Under the pieces are notes generated by a model, which did no database searches, was not told the origin of the DNA, and worked only from the letters and a program-made list of their open reading frames with translations. From HOT-345 sp963517005 (GTDB lineage: Bacteria > Patescibacteriota > Gracilibacteria > Absconditabacterales > Absconditicoccaceae): a stretch of DNA of 64,000 nt. Below, piece after piece: positions 43,338 to 53,983 of the stretch. Numbering within the stretch: the stretch's first letter is position 1; each line of letters begins with the position of its first letter. Both the position numbers and the translations under genes were made by a program. The stretch is taken from NCBI GenBank assembly GCA_963517005.1, contig CAUQDZ010000003.1, positions 23,982 through 87,981 on the forward strand. Direction: 5' to 3'.

Positions 43338-44093
43338 ATGAAGGCAAAATATCTTTTAATGGCTGCTGGAATGGGACTTTCATCATTAGAAACACCTCTA
43401 GAATGTTCATCAGGATTGAAAACCTGACTTCGTTCTGAGTTTGTTGAAGTTTTGAGAGAAAGAGATACGATCCGTGCAAAAATTGATAACTTGCAGGTTT
43501 CGAGTGCAAAAAAAGTTTTTATTACACTAGATGATGGTCCAAATCGTTATACGAAGGATATTTTGAAAATGTTGGATTCTCTCTGACAAAAGGCGACTTT
43601 TTTCCGAGTGGGACAAAATATTGATACAAAATATCGTTCAGTAGCAAATGATATAGAAAAACAGTGACATGAACTTGGAAGTCACTCATATCGTCATGAA
43701 AATTTTAGGAATTATCATACATTATCCTGAGCTCAAGAAAGTATAGAAAAAACTGAGCAAAATTTTGAAAAGATTGGACATTTGAAAACGAAGTATTTTC
43801 GTTATCCGTATGGTGAAAAGGTAAAGCAAGGATTGAATTCAGATTTTTTGACTTATTTACAAAAAAAGGGTTATCAGAAACCAGTTTTTTGGGATATAGA
43901 TACGAGAGATTGGGATAAAAAGACATCTCGTGAAAAGATGAAGCAGTCTTTGCTCAAGGTGAAGCCTGGGGATATTATTCTTTTACATGAAAATAAGAGG
44001 GCATTAGGGGAGACGTTGATTTTGATTGATTCTATTTTGGATGCAAAAAATCTTCAGTCAGCACCTTTGTCTGAAAAATTTAAAAAAAATTAG
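43338..44093 (+). CDS. NodB-type polysaccharide deacetylase
   Basis: 251 residues. Hydrophobic N-terminus with a cysteine (MKAKYLLMAAGMGL...LEC) may be a signal or weak lipobox. NodB motifs: VFITLDDGPN (motif 1 aspartates), HSYRHENF (motif 2 histidines; the GHELGSH glycine is TGA), KYFRYPYG (motif 3), DWDKK, and IILLHE (motif 5). Removes acetyl groups from N-acetylglucosamine in peptidoglycan or surface glycans, often for lysozyme resistance. Its TAG stop overlaps the TAA stop of the convergent aldo/keto reductase gene by three bases. Good consensus promoter and RBS. Confidence 0.92.
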
Positions 44094-44923
44094 TTCCAAG
44101 CTGGAGAAAAAGGCGGATTATTATAACGATAGTGTTTTGGGAGAGAGGCAATAAGGTTAAAATCCTGACTGTCGAGATGAATTAATTCTGAATTCAGATT
44201 TTGAATTAGTTTTTCTGAGGTGGTTGCTTTAGAGATTACTGAAACTCACTGAGATAAACATCGGGCAAGGCAAATTTGTGCAGGACTTGCTTGATGTTTT
44301 TTTGCAATTTTAATAATTGTTGGGTTTTTGAGTAAATGTCCATGCCCAAGAGGAGAATAGGCTACAATTTCGAGATGATGGGACTGTGCGAATTCGAGCA
44401 TTTGAGGATCAAAAAGGCAGGGATGAAGTTCGATTTGATTGCAAGAAAGAGGAAAGGGAAGACGAGACCAAAGTTTTTGTAAGTAGGGGAGAGGGAAATT
44501 TGAAACTCCTATTTGTTTGATGATTCATTTTTGGAGATAAGGAGCGAGAAATGATAAGAAATTGAGGTCGTTTTCCTCTCGTGTAGGCCAGTGGAGTAAA
44601 AGTTCATCTAAATAATTGGTTTGGAGTTGCTCTAAGTGCACTTCAAATCTTTCTTGTCGTAAAGAATATAAAAAATCTGAAGTCTGAAATTGGTGCTTGT
44701 GATAATTTGGGACAAAATCAAATCGAGCTTTACTGGTGATGAAGAGTTCTGATCTAGAGATTCAAGAATCCCTGATTGCAGAGGCGAGTTCTGAAGTATT
44801 ATGATAAATTCGTGCAGTATCGATGGTACGATATCCTAGTTTAAGAGCTGATTTAATCATATCAATAGCCTGAGGTCAGGAGAGTTTCCAGGTTCAAAGT
44901 CAGATTTTTTGCCTTTTTTGCAT
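44090..44923 (-). CDS. aldo/keto reductase
   Basis: 277 residues, NAD(P)H-dependent reductase of carbonyls. N-terminus KIGLGTWKLSG with three glycines by TGA; catalytic tetrad visible: D and Y in DTARIYHN, K in ITSKARFDF, H in LLLHWPT. C-terminal cofactor region SVISKATTSEKLIQNL (the SV-IPKS-like block). Substrate unknown. The ATG overlaps the stop of the upstream phosphodiester glycosidase gene (TAATG), so both genes are in one operon; the 3' end overlaps the deacetylase by 4 bases. Confidence 0.88.
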
Positions 44924-46002
44924 TAATTCATCGTGTCGATAGTATAAAGTGAGATAAGAAGCTGATTGTAGAGTCGTTTTTTTGATATTTCTAGGTCTTG
45001 TTTGATGTGTTTGCGGATAGCATTGATAAAACGTTGTTTATATTTAGATTTTCCGTAGATGAGGAAAATTTGGTCAATTGAAGACTGAATTTTTGAGAGT
45101 TTCTGATAGTCTTCGGTTGTAGGGATATAACCTTGGTAACCATTGATCTTTTCCGCTTGTCAAGTGGGAGTTGATCCAGTGAGTTTTTGATATTGCTCTT
45201 TTGTTAGAACAACGAAGGCATCCATTACTCTTGTTCTTGGGCTTCTGTCTAGTGTTTTCCCTTCATAAACCATTGCAGTACTTGCTCATGCATCTAATGA
45301 TAGTGCATTTCGACATCCAAGGTGATCTCTTAGGTAAGGAGCTAGTTTTTTAACACTAATTCCTCCAACAACACCCATATACACCGTTTTTCAATCTTTT
45401 GTGGAACAAATGAAATTTCTATTTGCGCTTCCGCTCATTTTTGAGTCAATATAGTTGACATAGGCTTTTACAACATCTTCTCCTTCTAGTAACAACACTG
45501 GAAAATTTCAAATTCCAAAATAAATCTGATCTAATTTGTCTTGGTTGATGTTACTTCGGAGTCCTTCATCATGGAGGCCACTATTTTTTTGTACGAAAAA
45601 AGGTTTTCCCTCTTTGTCAAAAGAAAAAATTGCTCTAATACTTGTATCTCACCAAAAAGGGCTTCGTGATTTTCCATCTCAGAGGAAAACTCTCTCAGAA
45701 ATGGTATGGGTTACTCTTTTTCCATTGATTTTGCAGTTACTGTAGTCATCTGGACAAAAAAATGCTCCATTGATGGCAGTATTCCCTCAGACTTTTTTAG
45801 CGAGATTTTCTGTGGTATCTCCTCAGAGTGAGGCAGGAGATGCAACGACAAAATGTTCTCCATCTAAAACCACTTTGATGACTCTGATTGGTTTGCCTCA
45901 TACTTCTTCAATCATGAGTTCTTGATAGGCATGTGTGGATCAAAAAATCATTGAAATAAGGGAAAAAAGAGAAAAAAATCAGATTTTTATTTTTGTGTTC
46001 AT
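44923..46002 (-). CDS. secreted phosphodiester glycosidase (NAGPA-like domain)
   Basis: 359 residues. Signal peptide at residues 1-25 (KIKIGFFSLFSLISMIFGS, two glycines by TGA). Domain blocks of PF09992: NGAFF early, then YMGVVGGISVKKLAPYLRDHLGC and ALSLDAGASTAMVYEGK, with a C-terminal helix-rich extension of ~90 residues. Known relatives cleave GlcNAc-1-phosphodiesters or act in exopolysaccharide turnover. Coupled by TAATG to an aldo/keto reductase. The dispersed AAAATCTGATTTTT motif lies inside the signal-peptide codons (45972-45988). Confidence 0.87.
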
Positions 46003-46040
46003 ATTTAAGATTTTGATGAAGTAAAAAAGCAAGTGAGGTT

Positions 46041-47414
46041 TTATCCTACACTTCCTTCCATTTCGAGTTCGATGAGCCTATTGAGTTCTCCTGCATATTC
46101 GAGAGGTAATTGTTTTACAACTCCTGAGATGAAGCCATTTACAAGCAAGGACATTGCTTTTTCTTCCTCTAGACCTCTACTCATGAGATAAAAAATCTGA
46201 TTTTCATCAACCTTTCCAGCGGATGCCTCGTGAGACACAATCGCATCTGCATTTTCAGATTCGATGACAGGAATTGTTTTACTGATTGATTTTTCATCGA
46301 GAATGAGTGCATCACAGTTGATTCCAGCAAGTGCTCCTGTGGCATTTTTACCAATTTTTACCAGTCCTCTATAGGTGGAAATTCCTCCTTGAGTAGAGAT
46401 GGATTTTGAGATGATATTTGAAGTGGTATATTTCCCTAGATGGATAACCTTTGCTCCAACGTCTTGATTTTGTCTTTTGGAAGCCATAACGACAGAGAGG
46501 TTGTCGGATTTACTATAATCTCCTTTGAGTACTGAACAAGGATAAAGCATGGTTGCTCCAGAACCAAGATTTCCTCCGATCCATTCCATGAGTCCACGTT
46601 CTTCAACGATAGCTCTTTTTGTGTTGAGATTGTAAGTATTTAGAGACCAATTCTCTACTGAAGAATATCTCATTTTTGCGTTTTTCCCAACGGTTACCTC
46701 TACACAACCAGCATGAAGAGAAATCTTATTATATTTTGGAGCAGAGCAGCCTTCAATGTATTGGGCTTCAGCATCATCTTCGATGATGATTAAAGTATGC
46801 TCAAACTGTCCTCCAGCCAAAGTATTCATACGGAAATAAGCTTGGAGGGGTTGAGTGAGTTTTACTCCCTTTGGTACATAGACAAAGCTTCCTCCACTCC
46901 AAACAGCTCCATGAAGTGCAGCAAATTTATGATCGCTAATAGGAACGGTTTTCATAAAATATTTTTGAACGAGGTCTGGGTATTTAATTACTGCCTCTTT
47001 CATATCTTCAAAGATTACTCCTTGTTTTGCTCGGAGGTCTTTGATCTTGTGATAAACAGAAGTGGAATCAAATTGCCCTCCTGCTCCTGCGAGATATTTT
47101 TGTTCTGCTTCAGGAATTCCTAGCTTTTGAAAAGTTTTTTTGATCTCTTCAGGAACTTGATCTCGGTCGTTTGCATAGGTTGGAGATCAGGTTTTTGGTT
47201 TTGCATAATAAACGAGTTCGTCAAAATTTAGATCTGAGATATCAGGTCAGAATTTTGGCATTTCTAATTTATGAAAAACTTCCAAACTTTTGAGTCTATG
47301 TTGGAGCATTCGTTCAGGTTCTTCTAGATCCGCTGAGATTTTGCGGATGTTCTCTTCTGAAAGTCCTTTGAGGTAAAGCTCGTATTCGATGTGATTTGCT
47401 TGATCTAGATTCAT
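46041..47414 (-). CDS. sufB: Fe-S cluster assembly scaffold SufB
   Basis: 457 residues. Classic SufB blocks: HKFAALHGAVWSGGSFVYVP, TLIIIEDDAEAQYIEGCSAP, KMRYSSVENWS, then VEERGLMEWIGGNLGSG, and the end SHEASAGKVDENQIFYLMSRGL. The cysteine in EGCSAP and the terminal E/H residues are those used in cluster assembly. Normally works with SufC ATPase and SufD; neither gene is in this window. N-terminal 137 residues lie in frame through one or two TGA glycines (GSPTYANDRDQ region). Start ATG at 47412-47414. Confidence 0.93.
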
Positions 47415-47624
47415 ATATAATTGTATTTATACTCATAAAAGTTTGATTATTGTAGTGAAAGGAGATTCGCTTTCAAGATCTTTTTGAAAAAAATAAATTT
47501 TACTTCATTTGATTTAATATTTGTAAAAAAAGTTCAAAAGACTGACTTAAGATACTTGATTTTAACTTTTTTTGAGATTTTTGTTATTTTCATTTGAACT
47601 TTTGAGGTAAAAAGCTAAACTGAG

Positions 47625-47640
47625 AAAAAATCAGATTTTT
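47625..47640. repeat. dispersed palindromic motif upstream of serS
   Basis: AAAAAATCAGATTTTT ending 19 bases before the serS ATG; the 245-base gap holds nothing else I can identify. Confidence 0.5.
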
Positions 47641-47659
47641 AATTTTTTTTGAATCAAGA

Positions 47660-48895
47660 ATGATAGATCTTAGAAAAGTGCGTGAAGACAAGGCTGGATA
47701 TCAGCAGATTTTGGAAAAGAGAAATATGAAGATTGATCTTGAAGCTCTTTTGTCTCTAGATGATCAGAGAAAAGCATTGCAGCTGCAAATTGATCAAACT
47801 AAATCTGAACAAAAACAGCTTGCAGCTCAGCAAAATTATCAGGCAGCCAAGGAACTTAAAGGGAAAATTCAAGAACTTGAATCTCAGCATACAAATGTGA
47901 CTGAACAGTTACAAAATCAGCTATTGAAGATGCCAAATACTTCACTTCATCCTGATGTACCCGCAGGAAAAGATGATAGTGAAAATGTTGTTGTAAAAGT
48001 GGTAGGTGAAAAGCCTGATTTTGACTTTAATCCTCTTGATCATATGACGCTAATGAAAAAGTATGATATGGTTGATGTGGAGAGAGGAGTGAAGCTTGCA
48101 GGTGCTAGAAGTTATTTTCTCAAAGGAGATGGAATGCTCTTGGAACAGGCGGTTTTGCAATATACCTTGAAAAGACTTGTAGAAAGAGGATTTACTCCTA
48201 TGCAAGTGCCAAATATTGTGAATCCTGAATGCTTGATTGGAACGTGATATTTTCCTGGAGGAGAGGAAGATGCCTACTGGATGGAAAGAGATAATCAATG
48301 GTTGATCGGCACTTCTGAAATACCTGTAACTGCTTATCATATGAATGAAATCTTAGATGAAAAGGATTTACCAAAGAAGTATTCAGGTTTTTCTACTTGT
48401 TATCGTCGTGAAGCAGGAACTTATGGAAAAGATACCGCAGGTTTATATAGAGTGCATCAGTTTCAAAAGGTAGAACAGGTGGTGATTTTGCCAGCTGATG
48501 AGAAGATGTCGGATCAATACTACAATATCTTGCTTGAAAATGCAATGTCTGTTTTGGAAGATTTAGAAATTCCATATCGTAAGTTACAGCTTTGTACTGG
48601 AGATTTAGCAATTGGGAAATATAATTCAGCAGATTTAGAATGTTGGATGCCTTCAAGAAATAGCTATGGAGAAACGCATTCAGTAACTGCATTTTTGGAT
48701 TTTCAGGCACGTAGATTAAATCTTAGGTATCGTGATAGTGAAGGAAATATCAAATATTGTTATACCCTCAATAATACTGCAATTGCGACTCCTCGTTTCT
48801 TGATTGCATTGATTGAAAATCATCAAACAAAAGATGGGAAAATCAGAATTCCAAAAGTACTTCAGCCGTATATGTGAAAAGAAGTGATTGGATAG
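47660..48895 (+). CDS. serS: seryl-tRNA synthetase
   Basis: Class II synthetase charging tRNA(Ser). 411 residues. N-terminal tRNA-binding coiled coil (residues ~28-100: KALQLQIDQTKSEQKQLAAQ); motif 2 FSTCYRREAGTYGKDTAGLYR-type region (split here: CYRREAG then LYRVHQF); motif 3 ATPRFLIALIEN near the C-terminus. Glycines at LIGTGYFPGGEEDAY and QPYMGKEVIG are TGA; the latter is the normal P-Y-M/L-GG end. Followed by a bidirectional terminator. Confidence 0.95.
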
Positions 48896-48955
48896 TTTAT
48901 AGAAGTATAGTTAGTTTTTGCTATTTTGAATCACAGAATAGAGAGAAAAGAGGTC

Positions 48956-48968
48956 AAAAGTCTGACTT
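48956..48968. repeat. dispersed motif after serS
   Basis: CAAAAGTCTGACTT, followed by a C/T run, in the gap between serS and its terminator. Confidence 0.4.
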
Positions 48969-48983
48969 CTTTTTTTGTTTGGT

Positions 48984-49016
48984 AAAAAGGACCTGTGAAA
49001 TACACAAGTCCTTTTT
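48984..49016. terminator. bidirectional terminator between serS and the 49021 gene
   Basis: AAAAAGGAC (48984-48992) pairs with GTCCTTTTT (49008-49016), loop 15 bases containing a further TGTG/CACA pairing. Confidence 0.8.
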
Positions 49017-49020
49017 CTGT

Positions 49021-49374
49021 TTAGAGTGAAAGTAGTATGCAAAAAGCATAGGTGATTACGATGACGATTCCTCCTAGCAGGATAAAGGGCATAACATGTT
49101 CTAATATTCTGATATGATTGATCATTTTGCTCTTTGCACCTACAGGAAGATTGTCGTAGAGAGCACAGAGTTGTCGATACTGCAGATAGAGTCTAGTACT
49201 AGAAATCAGTATAAAGATTAGAAAGATACTTAGACTAGCTATTATCGGCAGATTTTTGAAGATCAGGCTTTCTAGTAAGATACTTACTAGAAATGTTACT
49301 CCACTCAAAAAGAGTGTACGCCTGAGTTTCCTTGCATGTCTCCACCGCCATGAATTTTTGAGTTCGTTGCTCAT
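49021..49374 (-). CDS. small integral membrane protein
   Basis: 117 residues, not recognised. Basic cytosolic N-terminus (SWRWRHARKLRR), then three hydrophobic helices at about residues 20-37, 43-60 and 92-115, with an extracytoplasmic or cytosolic loop (YDNLPVGAKSKMINH) between the second and third. No TGA codon. Located between serS and mnmA without clear operon linkage. Function unknown. Confidence 0.7.
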   Translation of the reverse strand: MSNELKNSWRWRHARKLRRTLFLSGVTFLVSILLESLIFKNLPIIASLSIFLIFILISSTRLYLQYRQLCALYDNLPVGAKSKMINHIRILEHVMPFILLGGIVIVITYAFCILLSL

Positions 49375-49430
49375 AAGATTTCTATTTTAGAGGTTTATTT
49401 TGTTTGCTTTCTGTATACTACGTTTTTTAA

Positions 49431-50480
49431 TTAAAATGTCAAGTCAATTATTCCTCACCCAAGGCATTCGTCTCACTCATAAGCAACAAAGACTTGACCT
49501 GGTGCGATGGCTCGTTGAGGAGAAGAAAACTCAAAGGTTAAATCAGATTTTTCTTTTTTTGTTAAAATACAGTTTACAGGCGGATTTTGACGATAGCGAA
49601 TTTTTCAGGTTAAACGTGTTCAAACTGATTTTTCTTCTCAAATTCGATGTCGATTCTTAACCTTGATGGTAGAGGAGTTCAGCTCAGGGATTTCTCTATC
49701 TCCTACATAGACAGTATTATTTTCGATATCGATTTTATAAACATATGCTTTGAAATTGAGTCCGAGACCTTGTTTTTGTCCGATAGTAAAAAAGTAAGCA
49801 CCATCGTGCTTTCAAACGGTTTTGCCTTCTAAGGTTTTGATTGCTCCTTTTTTGATTGGGAGTTTTTGCATGAGAAATTGCTTGATTGGTACATTTCCGA
49901 TAAAACAAAGACCTTGAGAATCTGGGCGATTTGCATTGGGAAGTCAGATTTCTTTTGCTATTTTTCTTACTTGTGATTTTTCCAGCTCTCCAATAGGGAA
50001 AATAGCTTTGCTGAGTTGATATTGACTCAGTCAAGAAAGAAAATAAGTCTGATCCTTATTATGATCAATTCCACGAAGTAGGTGAAATTTTCCATTTTCG
50101 TCCTCAGAAATTCTTGCATAATGTCCCATTGCGATTTTATCAAACCCTTCATTCAAGGCTTTATCAAGAAAAACATCAAATTTGATAAGGGAATTACAGA
50201 GGACATCTGGATTTGGCGTAATTCCTTTTTGATATCCTGAAAAAATATAGTCGATAACCTTTTCTTGATATTCTTTTTGTAGGTCGTAAGCACGGATTTC
50301 GATGCCGAGGTGCTCAGCAACTTTGATGGCTTCGATGGAATCGTTGTAGGTGGTACAAGTTCCACTATCAGAAGTGTAGTTTTTCATAAAACCAGCAACA
50401 ACTTCATATCATTGTTGCTGGAGAAAGTAGGCAGAGACCGCACTATCAACTCCTCAAGAGAGACCAACAAGAATTTTCAT
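49431..50480 (-). CDS. mnmA: tRNA 2-thiouridylase MnmA
   Basis: Adds sulphur to U34 of tRNA(Glu/Gln/Lys). 349 residues. PP-loop VGLSGGVDSAVSA at the N-terminus with the first SGG glycine encoded by TGA; catalytic cysteines in NPDVLCNSLIKF and SQGLCFIGNV; MGHYARI; QTYFLSGLSQ with TGA glycine; C-terminal beta barrel ending KIRYRQ, then AIAPGQVFVAYE and GGGIIDL. The C-terminal ~75 codons contain seven TGA and would be missed under the standard code, so a + strand ORF seen there is spurious. No clear terminator. Confidence 0.94.
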
Positions 50481-50513
50481 ATACTCAAGAAAAGAGGGTA
50501 AATACTGACTTTT

Positions 50514-50526
50514 GATCAGATTTTTT
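50514..50526. repeat. dispersed motif upstream of mnmA
   Basis: GATCAGATTTTTT, with a related ACTGACTTTT a few bases before, in the gap between mnmA and the Nudix gene. Confidence 0.4.
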
Positions 50527-50546
50527 AATTTTTTTATATTATAATT

Positions 50547-51122
50547 TTAGAGAAGATTGAGGTCTTGGAGTTTAGCAAGAATAGCTTGAGAAGAAGGATC
50601 TTGTGGGAATTTATCCGCTTAAACTCGTTCATATCCAGAAACTTCTTCCTCTTGGAGATTGATTTTTTGATCTGAATTTAAGACAAAAACAAATCTAAAG
50701 TCATGATGAAAATGTTCATCTTCATTCTTTTTTTCGTTACGAGGAATGTAGTGTGTATCAATATCCAAAGGAATCATTTGATGCTGTGTGTGTCGCTCAA
50801 GAAGCTCAAAGTTGTTTGCTCCAGCTTCTTCACTGAGTTCTCTCATGGCAGTATGATAGAGTTCGTTGTCTCCCTCTTCTCGATGTCCTCCAGGAGCAAG
50901 CCATTTATCAAGCCCAATATGATGAATTTTTAAGCATTTTCAAGCATTAATGAGATATGCACTTGCTGTCATATGCCCGTTAAAATTTTTTCTTGATCAA
51001 ATGTTTTCTCAGTTGGAGAGCTGCTTTTGAAGAATGGTAAATCTTTCAGTTTCTTTTGGAAAATTTACAAGGTAGCTCTTAAGTGTGTGTTGTACATAGG
51101 TGTTGAGATTGAAGTTAGTCAT
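50547..51122 (-). CDS. Nudix hydrolase, truncated by an in-frame ochre codon
   Basis: Reading starts at ATG 51120-51122. Nudix box seen as APGGHREEGDN...AMRELSEEAGA (GX5EX7REUXEEXGU pattern), with N-terminal TGA glycines. The frame meets TAA at 50619-50621 after 167 residues (...VSGYERV). Yet the 23 codons beyond it (ADKFPQDPSSQAILAKLQDL...) look fully coding and end in TAA at 50547-50549. A change TGA (Gly) to TAA at that codon explains it, since G-to-A turns the glycine into a stop. Either a truncated functional protein, a recent pseudogene, or a base error. Role: hydrolysis of nucleoside diphosphate derivatives. Confidence 0.8.
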
Positions 51123-51159
51123 TTTTTATCTATTTCAAATTAAAGCATATTTATTTATT

Positions 51160-51537
51160 CTAACTGTTTACAAACTCTTCCACAATACTGAACGGAGCAA
51201 CGAGCATGCAATGTGTTGTATTAATTTTGAGACCAAGAGATTCTGCTTTTTTGATTACAGAATCATCAAATGAACCAGGTTGAAACCAGATTTTTTTGAC
51301 TTTTTTTGCTGCTACTTGATCCAAGAGGGAAAGACTGATCTGAGGATTGGTCATAAAAACGACTAAATCGGGAGTCTCAGGAAGTACGTTAAGATCCGGA
51401 TAGGCTTTTATTCCATCAATTTCTTCATATTTTGGATTAATAGGGAAAAAAGTCTGATTTCGACTGATGATACGTCTTTGGAGTTTGAGTGCCAGAGAAT
51501 CAGGACGTGCTGATGCCCCAAATAATGCTATTCTCAT
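51160..51537 (-). CDS. CoA-binding domain protein
   Basis: 125 residues, single Rossmann-like CoA-binding domain of the YccU type (PF13380). Start MRIALFGASARPDSLALKL with the glycine-rich loop; then FFPINPKYEEIDGIKAYPDL, PDLVVFMTNP and IWFQPGSFDDSVIKKAESLGL, ending THCMLVAP, all diagnostic. TAG stop at 51160. No TGA codon. Role in metabolism unclear; family may sense or bind acyl-CoA. Separated from the Nudix gene by 38 bases and from clpP by 95. Confidence 0.87.
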   Translation of the reverse strand: MRIALFGASARPDSLALKLQRRIISRNQTFFPINPKYEEIDGIKAYPDLNVLPETPDLVVFMTNPQISLSLLDQVAAKKVKKIWFQPGSFDDSVIKKAESLGLKINTTHCMLVAPFSIVEEFVNS

Positions 51538-51632
51538 AATTTTTTGCAGTGATAAAATTTAATTTTTTGTTGGATATTTGAAGAATTTTGTTTTCTTTAT
51601 ATTAAGATCACCAAGGTCTAAAAACAGATTTT

Positions 51633-52220
51633 TTATTCTCCGATAATTTTATCGATCAAACCATATTCTAGTGCATCTTGAGGAGACATCCATTTATTTC
51701 TTTCCATGTCTGCAAGACATTTTTCATAGCTATTCCCTGTATGTTTTGCCATGATTTTGGTGAGCGTTTCTTTGATTTTAAGCATTTCTTCTGCTTCGAT
51801 TTGAATGTCGGTTGCTTGACCTGAGATTCCACCTCCTGAGATAAGTGGTTGATGAATCATGACTCTTGAGTTAGGGAGTGCAAATCTTTTTCCTTTTGTT
51901 CCTCCTGCTAGGAAAATTGAACCCATAGACGCTGCGAGTCCAGTACAGATTACTTGTACATCACATTTGAGGATTTGCATGGTATCGTAGATCGCAAGTC
52001 CTGAATAAACTTCTCCTCATGGAGTGTTGATATACATGATGATATCTTTATCTGGATCTTTTTTTTCTAGATAGAGCATTTGTGCGACGATAGTATTGAC
52101 CATAGCACTATGAACTTGCTCTCCGACAAAGATAATTCTATCTTCTAGAAGTCTAGAGTAGATGTCATAAGCTCTTTCTCAAGCTTTTGTTTTTTCAATA
52201 ATGGTTGGAATTAGAGTCAT
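51633..52220 (-). CDS. clpP: ATP-dependent Clp protease proteolytic subunit
   Basis: 195 residues. Serine protease of the Clp complex. Motifs: IIFVGEQVHSAMVN, NTPGGEVYSGLAIYDTM, catalytic serine in CTGLAASMGS, catalytic histidine in RVMIHQP, aspartate in the C-terminal MSPQDALEYGLIDKI. Glycines GERAYDI and PGGEVYS positions include TGA. ATP-dependent partner (ClpX or ClpC) not in the window. Located alone between a CoA-binding gene and the divergent secreted-protein gene. Confidence 0.95.
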
Positions 52221-52356
52221 ACAAAATACATAAAAAATATAAAATTATTGTTTTGTCTACTTGTATTGTTTTTTTTTGCGATTTCAACTTGAAATTGGAT
52301 TAAAAAACCGTACTCATAGATTATTGTAATTCTTTACTTTGATAAAACAAGAAAAA

Positions 52357-53865
52357 ATGAGAAAAATCTGACTAGGAATGTTGGTTGTATTGGCATTGAG
52401 TTCGGGGCTTACTTTTGCGGCAAGTATGTCCAGTTCAGAACTCAAAAATTTTTCTAGTAAACTTGAAAATCACAAAAACGATCTTTTGAAAACGCTTACT
52501 ACTAGTGAAAACAAGCTTCACAATATTGCTAGAGAGAATAAAAGAGTGAGTGAAAATAAGCTCTTTAATGCTGCTGTATGTCTTGGGGTGATCAGTGGAG
52601 ATAATCAGACTTTAGACTATTCTCTTTTGACTAATAATCTTAAAACTTCAATTCTCAATGACTACATTAGACTTGATGGAGAGATTAAAAAACTAAGTTA
52701 TGGGATTACGAGTGGAGATAGTCTGATCTTTGGTAATGGAATTGATAACTTCTATAATCAAAATGCTATCAAAATTACCAGTATGGAAAACGATTATTAC
52801 AATAAGTCTGCTCAAGTAAGAAAAAATTATGAGCAGTATATCAAAAATAATGAAGAGTTGCTTGGAAATTTGGCCGGAAGGATTGATGCTCTCAATAGTG
52901 TTAATAAGGCAATCAGTGGTGTAAATCAGGCTTTTTCTGGTTTGAATGTTGCGATTGACAAGCAAACTAATCTTTGGAAAAATCTTGAAAATACTAGAGC
53001 TACTCTTGCAAAAAATCTTGATGTGCAATTTTCTCAGATTATTGCAGAAATTGTAGCGAGTGGAAATGTGGATGCAGAGCTTCAAGCAAAATTTCTTGTC
53101 CACAAAACTAATTTTCTCAATAAATTTGAAAAAGAGTCAGAAAAGGCTTTGTACGATGTATTTTCTCAAAATTTTGACTATGGAATGTATCAGGATTTGC
53201 AAGAAAAATCCTCAGAACTTCATAAGATGTTTGATAATGGTTCTGGAAGAGTAAATTGTGCAGCATTACTCACAACGACACTAAATTTTACTCCTTATTT
53301 AAAAGATTTGGATCAAAAGTCGAGTGCAGTAATCAACGGAATGAATGGAGTTGCAAATGCACTTAATAATTGATCTTTGAAGCTTCCAGCAATCGAACAA
53401 AAGCTTGCTGCTAAGATCTCTAGTAGTTTGACTTCGCTCAATACAATCTTGCTCAGAGATTTTAGACTTATGCTCTTGTCAAACTTGCCAAAAAAGGTAG
53501 AAAAAACTGAAGTAGTCTCAGGTTCAACTCAAAATCCACTTCCTCAAAATCCTGTAACTTCAACTCCATCAGTAACGCCTGCACCTTCAGTAGTGAGCGT
53601 ACCAACAGAGCTTAAGGTGACATTTACGCAATCTTTCAAGAGAGGACAGTATAGTGAACAAATTAAGACCCTTCAAACGCTTCTTCATAACTGGGGACTT
53701 TATCAAGGAACAATCAATGGACTCTATGATAAGGCAACGATTGAAGCAGTATATCAATTTCAACTCAAATATGGTGTAGTAACTGGAAAGGAAAAGAAAA
53801 AGACTGGATATGGTCGATTTGGAGTACAAACCAGAGCTAAGATCAATCAACTTATCAATGGATAA
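52357..53865 (+). CDS. secreted protein with C-terminal peptidoglycan-binding domain
   Basis: 502 residues. Signal peptide MRKIGLGMLVVLALSSGLTF, with TGA glycine at residue 5, cleaved after AA. Long helical, coiled-coil-like region (SSELKNFSSKLENHKNDLLK onward) to ~390, a P/T/S-rich hinge (QNPLPQNPVTSTPSVTPAPS), and a PGBD-1 domain at ~440-500: SFKRGQYSEQIKTLQTLLHN, then LYQGTINGLYDKATIEAVYQ. PGBD-1 repeats bind cell wall, so the protein is wall-anchored; the helical part could act as a spacer or adhesin stalk. Divergent from clpP with 136 bases between. Confidence 0.85.
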
Positions 53866-53913
53866 TTGCTATTTTCCAGAAGTAGTATAAATATTGAAGA
53901 TAAAAAAAGAGGG

Positions 53914-53927
53914 GAAGTCTGATTTTT
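53914..53927. repeat. dispersed palindromic motif upstream of the prepilin gene
   Basis: GAAGTCTGATTTTT, 57 bases before the prepilin ATG. Confidence 0.45.
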
Positions 53928-53983
53928 CCTCTTGATGATAACCATTGTCAAAAGTCAATTTTTGTTTTTATAGTAAAGGAAGA

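Noticed and set aside
49436..49660. A + strand ORF of 74-86 codons between serS and mnmA
   Set aside because: It lies entirely antisense to the C-terminal part of mnmA, which becomes continuous when TGA is read as glycine and matches the MnmA end (KIRYRQ, AIAPGQ, GGGI).
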